64,000 nucleotides of DNA from Prevotella sp. (GTDB lineage Bacteria; Bacteroidota; Bacteroidia; Bacteroidales; Bacteroidaceae). The stretch is taken from positions 21,251 to 85,250 of the forward strand of contig JAEETC010000002.1 of NCBI GenBank assembly GCA_016286585.1, in the 5' to 3' direction. A program made the position numbers and the translations under genes. Shown here one piece after another: positions 17,801 to 24,182 of this stretch; the first letter of the stretch is position 1; each line of letters opens with the position of its first letter. The notes under the pieces are model-generated. The model had not been told where the DNA came from, ran no database searches, and worked only from the letters and a program-made list of their open reading frames with translations.

Positions 17801-17951
17801 TGCCGTAATCTGATACACCAAGTTTCCTAAGTTCTTTGTCAGCCATGAATACATTGAGGTTTAAATCCCGATGGTTAACAAGGAATTCATAAACCTGTCT
17901 TCCTAAATTGTAATCTTCACTCTTACATGATATAAAAACGTCGTACTTCAT
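14805..17951 (-). CDS. TIR - Sel1/TPR repeats - two receiver domains fusion
   Basis: The 1048-aa protein has an N-terminal TIR domain (1-140; YDVFISCKSED, candidate catalytic Glu84 in YVYYEWHAF), a long Sel1/TPR-like helical repeat region (about 170-700) and two response-regulator receiver domains. REC1 (784-900) has phospho-acceptor Asp832, Thr862 and Lys884 but its acidic pair is reduced to one Asp (ADG). REC2 (917-1035) is complete: Asp925-Asp926, Asp969, Thr and Lys in FLTKPFNKEEL. Receiver domains at the end of a TIR protein are unusual and suggest control by an unlinked histidine kinase; none is visible in the window. It lies 24 bases after the TerB gene. Confidence 0.83.
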   Translation of the reverse strand: MKYDVFISCKSEDYNLGRQVYEFLVNHRDLNLNVFMADKELRKLGVSDYGKAIDDALESSMHLIVVSSNVNYLKYETSPYVYYEWHAFTEDIKSGRKDGNIMTIFTADVDLKNVPIALRSRQSFPFTEYSSIIDYLKVSEDVQPDNPAAKTIIQESIKEKQDLIEIDNDLDYEDALVFIENGELKNAIQSLQISFEGGNGNTVSLFNKILFQNYGNIDWDEETWKFLEKQAGMGHSFAHLAFFYKFLHNRETYPQAWKHVRLARSDKNNGYAVLCEGIAYENGIGTDPKLTIATNRYKSAFQMEVWESCSYLAKMYLSGNSGLNADNNEAMIVLSEGQKHDDARSWYVLGTIYGKDAYIKENWEKAVEAYKKAVELHMYEAWINLGNLYNYNRFSEDYKDEALSCYLEALKNGNKDAHAYIAKQYWEKDRQEDAIIEAQKGEKVGNVLSISTLGKFYEEGLQEEGHWIKELKPDYPKAWNYYREAFQLGGNIKDAISMARLYVKEEYRPEDISWEIIEGYLEEGAKVPIIEALELMIEVLKKNGKEEEILKYLKIGADSGSLSMKHEYGIRLLSTDNGKALLLIEEAGEKGFQPSVEWLIHYYRKPQTYSKKDYEKWMEIGADMGIDVPLEDYLLYLSEKNPEKAKDYLLSKYSGNEIKYFVWIYKFHRVLEFDKQWLLSEFKYNYSKSEGELSELCEPYADFMLRNGLMDDFEAFHNDISTINPDEGRYFSLLKEVFEEKELKKELAIKIKDFSIDKSIRSNIRARTRYLLQNYLADKHGSKILIADGIMSNALLLKILFTNEGYNVSTVNSGEMCIDSAKKDLPDIILMDALLPDIDGFDVADRLKSIPETRNIPIIFLTKLNDPADMVHAFQAGASDFLSKPFNKEELFCRTTHQLIMSKLIKLAFDYPNNTGKKKKILVVDDVISNVRLIKILLNNEKIDVCTANDGDTCIESAEKENPDLILLDVMMPKLNGFDATTLLKKNPKTWNIPILFLTALNTPQDLVHGFELGAADFLTKPFNKEELLMRIKNILTVNDMITKFLTE

Positions 17952-17975
17952 ATATCGTGATATCTTTAGCTTTCA

Positions 17976-18374
17976 TTATATGTTTATCAAACCCTCAGGA
18001 TTCACAAAAGGCCCACTTAATGTAACGTCCTCATACTCATCCACATTGAAGTTCTTTTCGATGTTGCAGGATTCGCAGAATGCATTATATAGCTTCACCT
18101 CATTATAGTTGATGTCATTGTCGATGACTATCATCTTACCCATCATCTTTGCCACCATTTCTTTCAGTTCCACATCCAGTTCTCGAATGGTAGCCAATGC
18201 CTGCAGAGTCATCAATGACTTTACATCATTTTCATATTTCCCTTCAAGTCCGAAATCCCGGATGACTTCATTCATGTATTTAACTTCATTCTTATGCACG
18301 ATGCTGTCAGCGTTCAAAATTTCATTGAGCACCTTCACTACCGCAATTTTTGCATTATATATCAACTGTTCCAT
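17976..18374 (-). CDS. TerB-like protein
   Basis: The 132-aa, wholly helical protein has the TerB/DjlA-N pattern: helix AVVKVLNEILNADSIVHKNE, then a second half with IDNDINYNEVKLYNAFCE. TerB folds bind metal through acidic residues and occur in stress and phage-conflict gene sets. It follows the XRE regulator by 2 bases and precedes the TIR-Sel1-REC gene, so it is an early gene of the left arm. Direct tellurite resistance is not implied. Confidence 0.7.
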   Translation of the reverse strand: MEQLIYNAKIAVVKVLNEILNADSIVHKNEVKYMNEVIRDFGLEGKYENDVKSLMTLQALATIRELDVELKEMVAKMMGKMIVIDNDINYNEVKLYNAFCESCNIEKNFNVDEYEDVTLSGPFVNPEGLINI

Positions 18375-18376
18375 TC

Positions 18377-18562
18377 CTACTTACATGTAACCTCCAGAAA
18401 TCTTGCAATGTCTATGAGATTCTCAAGGTTGGGTTGAGTAGAATTAGTGCACCACTTGGAAACAGTGACTGGGTCTTTACCTAATTGCTCTGCAAGCCAT
18501 TTATTCATGCGGTTTTTCTCCGCAAGAACAACTATCAATCGATTCAGGTTTTTAGTCTCCAT
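18377..18562 (-). CDS. XRE-family helix-turn-helix regulator
   Basis: The 61-aa protein is a single Cro/CI-type DNA-binding domain: NKWLAEQLGKDPVTVSKWCT (residues 20-39) forms the HTH and ENLIDIARFLEV the closing helix. Small regulators of this type are common as first genes of restriction or conflict operons in Bacteroidetes. It is the promoter-proximal gene of the left arm, directly beside the divergent promoter pair, so autoregulation and control of both arms are likely. Confidence 0.85.
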   Translation of the reverse strand: METKNLNRLIVVLAEKNRMNKWLAEQLGKDPVTVSKWCTNSTQPNLENLIDIARFLEVTCK

Positions 18563-18588
18563 ATATACCTTATTATTTTTATAGGGTA

Positions 18589-18596
18589 CAAAGATA
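18589..18596 (-). promoter_or_regulatory. Promoter -7 box of the left-arm operon
   Basis: The minus strand reads TATCTTTG, 26 bases before the XRE ATG. It appears to be the only promoter for the ten genes down to 5878, since later gaps are short (the largest is 106 bases). No TTTG at -33 is visible, which would fit activator dependence or repression. Confidence 0.7.
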
Positions 18597-18639
18597 GTGT
18601 TTTTTTTTAATATAATGTTTTTATATGTTTTATTTTTTG

Positions 18640-18647
18640 TAACTTTG
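18640..18647 (+). promoter_or_regulatory. Promoter -7 box of the sigma-factor operon
   Basis: TAACTTTG lies 27 bases before the sigma-factor ATG, 43 bases from the divergent left-arm box. The region between is almost pure A/T (18597-18639) and is the obvious place for the XRE protein to bind. Confidence 0.7.
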
Positions 18648-18674
18648 CCCCAAGTTTAGGCATAAAACGTAAAA

Positions 18675-19229
18675 ATGACTGATCAAGAGATCATAAAAGG
18701 GTTGATAAATCGTGATAATCACTTGACGGAGGACTTCTTCTTTGTCAAATGTCGGCCATTGTTCTTTAGCGTCATGAGGTTAGTCTTCGACTATGAGGTA
18801 GAATATGACGAGATGGTGAACGAGCTATATGTCTATCTGATGGAAGACGATGCCTCCAAGTTGCGAAACTTTCAATACCGCAGCTCTGTATACCAATGGC
18901 TGAAGATTCTGGCCATCCGATTCTTTATCAAGAAACGGGCCCGAATGATAGATGACAGCACTCAGGATACTCCTTATAATGGGCAAGGTCAAGAGTCTGA
19001 CATGCAAACAGAACCGTCTGCAGAATATGATATTGAACGACTTTTCGAGGCAATGCCGTCTAAGCGGTATGTACAAGTCATACGTCGGTTAATCCTTGAA
19101 GACTGTGAGCCGGAAATACTGGCACAAGAGATGAACATTACGACAGCGAACCTATATAATATCAAACGGCGTTCTATGGCTCAGCTGACACGAATCGCCC
19201 TAAACGACATAAAAAAATATGGCAAATAA
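18675..19229 (+). CDS. ECF-type RNA polymerase sigma factor
   Basis: The 184-aa protein has a sigma region 2 (YDEMVNELYVYLMEDDASKL through YQWLKILAIRFFIKKRARM, residues about 35-95) and a region 4 HTH (EILAQEMNITTANLYNIKRR, residues about 150-170), the layout of ECF sigma-70 factors. It overlaps the next gene, the anti-sigma/C39/RyR fusion, by 11 bases, the usual tight coupling of sigma and anti-sigma genes. Its target promoters are not known; other operons of the island are candidates. Confidence 0.82.
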   Translation: MTDQEIIKGLINRDNHLTEDFFFVKCRPLFFSVMRLVFDYEVEYDEMVNELYVYLMEDDASKLRNFQYRSSVYQWLKILAIRFFIKKRARMIDDSTQDTPYNGQGQESDMQTEPSAEYDIERLFEAMPSKRYVQVIRRLILEDCEPEILAQEMNITTANLYNIKRRSMAQLTRIALNDIKKYGK

Positions 19230-20178
19230 AGACATCATATCCGACGAATTGCTGGCTGCATTTCTTGATGGGAATACCAGCAAAGAGGAAACCCTACAAG
19301 TGCTTAATGCTCTGAAATCAGACAAGCAATTGCAAGAGGTTCTTGACGTTGCCCTAAAAACGGATGAAGATACCTCCCTCATTCTTCATAATCCGACAGT
19401 GTCTTTTGGGATCCTTCCAATGCTCCAAAAAGCAGCAATCAGTGGTGAGAATATCTGTGCAGTTCTTTGCGAAATATTTATCCTTCATCGCCGTCAACTG
19501 CCCTATGATGAAGAATGGCTGCTGAATACTGCGAGAAGAAAAGACTGGCTGAAACCAGAAGGAACTCCCTTGTATTGCTTAGGCAATCTCTTGGCATATT
19601 CAGGAATGTTCGTAACTAGGAAATATGATTCCAGCTTAGAGGATATAAAGCAAGCAATAAAAAAGGACAATGACGTAGTAGTCGGCGTTGACCGCGAGAA
19701 GCTGTATGCAGAAGAGGTGGATCTTGAAGACCTGACCAATCACGCAGTTGTTGTGACCCATATTGAGAACAACATTATTACGATATTCGACCCATATGAA
19801 GAGCCTTATATTTCAAATATTCCTCTTTCTGATTTCCTTAATGCATGGAAAGAGTCACACAACTATATGATTCAAGTGCTGCAGTCCGTCGATGAATACG
19901 AACCGCATCCTATTGATGTTGACTCCATTCCTTTGGATGGCGACCTTGAAGAACTGCAGGAAGCTATTGCTGAGAATGCACATGATGTCTGGGCAGATGC
20001 CAGAATAAAGGACGGCTGGACTTATGGGAAGGAAAGAAATGATGCTCAAAAGCATAATCCAGACCTCGTTCCTTATACAGCCTTGTCCGAAGGAGAAAAA
20101 GAATATGATCGCATCATGGCATTCAAAACCATCAAGCTTGTCAAGAAGCTTGGGTATGACATCATAAAGCGGAAATAG
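19219..20178 (+). CDS. Anti-sigma-like / papain-like (C39) peptidase / RyR fusion
   Basis: The 319-aa protein has three parts. Residues 6-50 (ISDELLAAFLDGNTSKEE) match the helical N-terminus of Bacteroidetes anti-sigma proteins. Residues 75-215 look like a C39/papain-like peptidase fold: Cys80 or Cys84, His175 in NHAVVVTHIE and Asp191 in IFDPYEEP. Residues 227-319 are a RyR domain (YEPHPIDVDS, AHDVWADARIKDGWTYG, LVPYTAL, LGYDI). There is no membrane segment. The gene overlaps the sigma-factor gene by 11 bases. A ligand-gated, possibly self-cleaving anti-sigma factor is the natural reading, but peptidase activity is inferred from motifs only. Confidence 0.75.
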   Translation: MANKDIISDELLAAFLDGNTSKEETLQVLNALKSDKQLQEVLDVALKTDEDTSLILHNPTVSFGILPMLQKAAISGENICAVLCEIFILHRRQLPYDEEWLLNTARRKDWLKPEGTPLYCLGNLLAYSGMFVTRKYDSSLEDIKQAIKKDNDVVVGVDREKLYAEEVDLEDLTNHAVVVTHIENNIITIFDPYEEPYISNIPLSDFLNAWKESHNYMIQVLQSVDEYEPHPIDVDSIPLDGDLEELQEAIAENAHDVWADARIKDGWTYGKERNDAQKHNPDLVPYTALSEGEKEYDRIMAFKTIKLVKKLGYDIIKRK

Positions 20179-20200
20179 TTTTTTCATTTCCACATGATAG

Positions 20201-20224
20201 AAAGAGCCGCTTCGGTGGCTCTTT
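20201..20224 (+). terminator. UUCG-loop terminator after the RyR fusion gene
   Basis: AAAGAGCCGC and GTGGCTCTTT pair in a 10-bp stem closed by TTCG, 22 bases after the stop codon. It should separate the sigma/anti-sigma pair from the AAA+ gene, at least partly; no strong promoter was found after it, so read-through probably feeds the downstream genes. Confidence 0.78.
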
Positions 20225-20281
20225 ATTTTGCTGTCTCAAAAAAGGACGGCGATGAAAGGAACTTTTTTATTTATAGCTTTT

Positions 20282-22501
20282 ATGAACGACAGACTGAGTA
20301 ATCTTGAGAATGAGGAGCTTTGCAAGAAGCTTCAGGAAATGATGGAACAACCCCTTGTCATCAAGGATGACCCTTATTTTGACTCTGACGAGAAACTTTT
20401 TGGTAATTCTATTTGTAGTCCCGCTTTGAAGGATATCAGGAAAATCGAACTGTCACTCTCGACAAGCGACTCAGCCGACTATACTGACGGCTGCATCATC
20501 GTAGGCATCCAAGCAAGAAAAGGCTCGATGATTAAGGAAGGGCGTTTCAAGTGCTTTGTCTACACAGACGACTACTCTCCCATGTGCAACAGCGAAGTGA
20601 CTTATAAGTTCAACCGCGAGAACTGCATCAATGTGAGTATTGTGATGCTTTCTTTCCGTATCTGGTTGTCGGGGAAATACTTCCTCCTGCTTCGTGATAC
20701 GAACAATGGGGCTCTTGTACGTATTGACTTCGAGGTTGACAGGTCAATGAATATTTTGCAGCAGCCCCTGAAGATGCAGGCCGTTTGCAGTATAGACGAC
20801 ATCCTTACAACCTGTGTTGAGAATACTGAATCGAGTTGGGATATTCTCTCTACCACTCCTGGAACCTCAGAGTTAAGACAGTATGCCTTGGAAAGCAGAC
20901 GCCTGAAGATCTATAATGAATTCCGCAAGGGATTAGGCGGCAGGGAACTGAACGTCAGCAGGAATCTTCTGATCTACACCACCAACAGGGACTGGAACGC
21001 AGAAATCCTTCAGGCCTTCCAGCAACTCGCTGTGCCAGGCTACTACTATACTCACATTGACTGCAACACACTCTACAATGCAGCCCTTCAGAATCCCTTT
21101 GAACCGCTGAACGAAAAGCTGAACAATACCTCCAAGCAGGTTCTCTGCCTGACTTGCCCGGGAGCATTGCTCAGCACAGGAGGCAAGGTGGTTGTACGAC
21201 AGATTGTGGAGAAAATCTGTGAAAACCAGGAAAACTACAAGCTCTGGCTATGCGGTGGAAAACAGGAAATCCAGAGTGTGCTGGATGTATATCCTTCTCT
21301 GAAAGACCTGTTTATGAGTGGAAACACACTCAGCCAAAAGTCATACAGTGGCTTCGAACTTGTTCAGGCATTCTTCAAAGAACTGGACAGTGAGCATCTT
21401 GATCCATCTGAGGCTACAATGGACGCTCTGGCCAGAGCAATACTAGAACATCATGAGAAGGGATGTTTCTCTACATGGTCTTTGAGCAGCATTCGCCGTT
21501 ATATTGTAGAAGAAGTCTCTCCAAGATATCTCAATCGTGCCATTCATGATATCATGGCAGAGAAGGAATCTCTGCCGAAGTTGCCGATTGAGGACATCCC
21601 CCTCGACCTCCTGCCTAACTCCACCTCAGAATTTGAGGAGAGCATCAGAGAACTCAACGAGATGGTCGGACTTGACAACATCAAGAAGAGCATCACGACG
21701 ATGGCCCACCAGTCTCGTTTCTTCATCGAGCGCATCAAGGCGGGGTTCCATACATCGAACGTTGCAGCACAGCACGCCATCTTCACAGGCAATCCAGGTA
21801 CTGGCAAAACGACAGTCGCAAGAATGCTTGGCAAGATATACCACTCTATCGGGCTGTTGTCAAAAGGCGATGTGATATGTGCAGATCGGGCACGACTTGT
21901 AGGTCGCTATATAGGTGAGACCGAGGAGAACATGAAGGCAGTCTTGGAGGAAGCGAGAGGGAACGTGCTCTTCATCGACGAGGCATACAACCTCTATGAA
22001 GGAACGGTAGACAGAAAAGACTACGGAGCCAAGGTTATCGACAGCCTGCTGACAGTCCTTTCACAACCCAATCCTGATATGGTCATCATCTTCGCAGGTT
22101 ACGAGAAAGAGATGGATGCCATGCTGAACTCGAACCCAGGACTCATGGGACGTTTCCCATACAAGTATCGCTTTAGCGACTACGATGCCGACCAACTGAT
22201 GGAGATTGCGCTACATCTGTTTAGGAAAGACGATTATATACTCTGCGATGAAGCTCAGATGATTCTTCATCAGAGAATATGCGATACACTATCACAACGA
22301 ACCAAGAACTTTGGTAATGCCCGATGGGTGGAGCAGTTCATCAGAAACGGCATCATTCCGGCAATGGCAAACCGAGTAACATTAGATGCCGTCAAGGATT
22401 ACCAGCATATTCTGCCTTCCGACATAGAGGAAGGATATATGAAATTCAATCCTCGCATGATAGAGCTGAAGCCACGCCACAAAGTGGGCTTCAGCTCCTA
22501 A
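20282..22501 (+). CDS. CbxX/CfqX-type AAA+ ATPase with degenerate first AAA module
   Basis: With the ATG at 20282 the protein is 739 aa. The C-terminal AAA+ domain (about 475-720) has Walker A GNPGTGKTT at 503-511, Walker B VLFIDEAYN (Asp566, Glu567), a GY sensor loop and the arginine-bearing SNPGLMGRF, typical of the CbxX/SpoVK family. Residues about 225-450 look like an earlier AAA module that has lost its P-loop. A beta-rich domain (about 60-160) precedes it. The whole length aligns with the protein at 37772. The frame opens at a TTG at 20228 beside the terminator; ATGs at 20252 and 20282 are better starts. CbxX proteins remodel protein complexes; the client is unknown. Confidence 0.8.
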   Translation: MNDRLSNLENEELCKKLQEMMEQPLVIKDDPYFDSDEKLFGNSICSPALKDIRKIELSLSTSDSADYTDGCIIVGIQARKGSMIKEGRFKCFVYTDDYSPMCNSEVTYKFNRENCINVSIVMLSFRIWLSGKYFLLLRDTNNGALVRIDFEVDRSMNILQQPLKMQAVCSIDDILTTCVENTESSWDILSTTPGTSELRQYALESRRLKIYNEFRKGLGGRELNVSRNLLIYTTNRDWNAEILQAFQQLAVPGYYYTHIDCNTLYNAALQNPFEPLNEKLNNTSKQVLCLTCPGALLSTGGKVVVRQIVEKICENQENYKLWLCGGKQEIQSVLDVYPSLKDLFMSGNTLSQKSYSGFELVQAFFKELDSEHLDPSEATMDALARAILEHHEKGCFSTWSLSSIRRYIVEEVSPRYLNRAIHDIMAEKESLPKLPIEDIPLDLLPNSTSEFEESIRELNEMVGLDNIKKSITTMAHQSRFFIERIKAGFHTSNVAAQHAIFTGNPGTGKTTVARMLGKIYHSIGLLSKGDVICADRARLVGRYIGETEENMKAVLEEARGNVLFIDEAYNLYEGTVDRKDYGAKVIDSLLTVLSQPNPDMVIIFAGYEKEMDAMLNSNPGLMGRFPYKYRFSDYDADQLMEIALHLFRKDDYILCDEAQMILHQRICDTLSQRTKNFGNARWVEQFIRNGIIPAMANRVTLDAVKDYQHILPSDIEEGYMKFNPRMIELKPRHKVGFSS

Positions 22502-22516
22502 ACGAATCCATACATA

Positions 22517-23464
22517 ATGAAGCAGTTACCATCACTCGCAGACATACAAAAGGCAATCAAGGGAGGGAAAGACCCACGGGCTTTCCTTCACCTTGGCATC
22601 ATTTATGCTCAAGGCATAGGAACTGAACAAGATGAAATACTTGCCACCTATTTTATCAAGAAAGCGCATGACATGGGATGCAAAGAAACTAAGGAATATC
22701 TCAACATGACATTTATCCGCCAGCACTTGGAGCTATTCTATCCCGAATACAATCGAGAAAAAGCCATTTCCGACATACTGAACAACCGTCATACCATTGA
22801 TGCGGATATTCTCTTCACCTTAAGTACCACTGACAACAGATCGGAAATCTACGTGGAGTCACAGGACCGGCTTCTTCAGCAACTCTATGCTCCAATAACA
22901 AGTGATACACAGCTATATAAAGCAATCACAGAAGCCGATGATACTGATTTATTGGGGAAGGATGAAAGCGAATTGGCTCAATGTATTGTGAATCTCACTT
23001 CATCTTATGAGACTATTTGCAAGAAATACGGGATAAAGCCCCAGAAGATATTTTCCTTGGATTCATTAGGACTATACCCATATATTAAAGTTTCTGACTT
23101 AGCTCTATTAAGAAAACAGGGATTCAGAGCCTTATTGTCTATTAAGGATGTTGACACTGCCATACAAGATAAGTTCCTGAACTGTTTAGATAGTGACGAA
23201 AAGCTACTGAATGTTTGCGAAGAGATTAAGGACCAAGACACCCAATTATTCCTTATATCTTTCGTTGAATTGAATATCGATATCGAATCTCTTGAAATCA
23301 ATTCTTTAGCTTTATTGAATGCTTATCGGAACAAGAATCTCATGCCTCTTGTAGAGCATATCAACGCTTTTGTAGACAGACTTAACAAAGCAGGTATAAA
23401 GAATCACCTGCCAAATTATACTTTGGGGAATCTTCCCCCGATAGACCTTTCTAAAGAATATTAA
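22517..23464 (+). CDS. Sel1-repeat protein with unnamed C-terminal domain
   Basis: The 315-aa protein starts with a short Sel1 segment (RAFLHLGIIYAQGIGTEQDE, residues 21-40). Residues 73-310 form a domain I cannot name but which is clearly homologous to residues 722-945 of the TIR-Sel1 protein at 27537: both have EEIKDQDTQLFLI-like and YTLGNLP-like blocks in the same order. It lies 15 bases after the AAA+ gene. Its stop overlaps the stop of the convergent TerB gene by 4 bases. The shared domain suggests interaction with, or control of, the TIR-Sel1 system. Confidence 0.68.
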   Translation: MKQLPSLADIQKAIKGGKDPRAFLHLGIIYAQGIGTEQDEILATYFIKKAHDMGCKETKEYLNMTFIRQHLELFYPEYNREKAISDILNNRHTIDADILFTLSTTDNRSEIYVESQDRLLQQLYAPITSDTQLYKAITEADDTDLLGKDESELAQCIVNLTSSYETICKKYGIKPQKIFSLDSLGLYPYIKVSDLALLRKQGFRALLSIKDVDTAIQDKFLNCLDSDEKLLNVCEEIKDQDTQLFLISFVELNIDIESLEINSLALLNAYRNKNLMPLVEHINAFVDRLNKAGIKNHLPNYTLGNLPPIDLSKEY

Positions 23465-24150
23465 TCAGAGGTGTACCTCTTGAAAATTGTCATCTCCTCT
23501 TGCTTGGCCATCACAACAAAATCTAAGCCTACATCTGCAAATTCTTTAATCAGAATTTTATTCTCGAAGAAAGCATCTGTTGCACGGTTCAGATTCTGCC
23601 TTAGTATTTCTTTATCAAGTTCTTCATCTTGACTAATAGGTGTGTTACTTGCTACGGTTTCATATATAGTATGCAGGTTCTCCCGATTGTCCTTTTCTGA
23701 TTTCCCCTTGGGGTCAATGTAATTCCTAAGAAAAGAAGCAAGAATCTTTGCCCCAGCATCACCTTTGAAGTACTGCTTTGTTGCTGTCAGCAGGAAAAGA
23801 CCGATAACATCCATCTGGTTCAGTCCCATTCTGCTTGCAATAATCTGGAACAAATAGATCTCTTGCGGCGCAGAATAGCAGTCAGCACCGATGAGCTTGA
23901 TGATATCTCTCAAATAGATCTCTTTCTCCTGACGGGAACTTGGCATTTCTTCACTGATCTTATCGTAACCACCTTGAAGGGCTTCCATCAATTTGGTTTC
24001 GTCAACACCCTCTAAGTGGCAAATAGTGCTCATCGCCTCTTTCTCTTCCGGAGAAATCTGTCCGTCTGCTATGGCCATTGCCGTCAAGTCACGAGCCAGT
24101 TTGAACTGCGGCTCAGTAACAACTGATAAAAATCTTGTAATTATGCTCAT
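23461..24150 (-). CDS. TerB-like protein
   Basis: The 229-aa protein carries a TerB-like acidic motif near its N-terminus (LTAMAIADGQISPEEKEAM, residues 23-41), then a second helical half. It is the last gene of the third operon, 32 bases after the RyR-channel gene. With the protein at 17976 it gives the island two TerB members in different operons. A membrane-proximal stress or conflict role is typical of the family. Confidence 0.68.
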   Translation of the reverse strand: MSIITRFLSVVTEPQFKLARDLTAMAIADGQISPEEKEAMSTICHLEGVDETKLMEALQGGYDKISEEMPSSRQEKEIYLRDIIKLIGADCYSAPQEIYLFQIIASRMGLNQMDVIGLFLLTATKQYFKGDAGAKILASFLRNYIDPKGKSEKDNRENLHTIYETVASNTPISQDEELDKEILRQNLNRATDAFFENKILIKEFADVGLDFVVMAKQEEMTIFKRYTSD

Positions 24151-24182
24151 AAAAACTATACTCTTCCCAATTTTAACGTATA

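Noticed and set aside
17976..24150. Tellurite-resistance operon, because of two TerB proteins
   Set aside because: No TerA, TerC, TerD or TerE partners are present; the TerB fold alone does not support the function.
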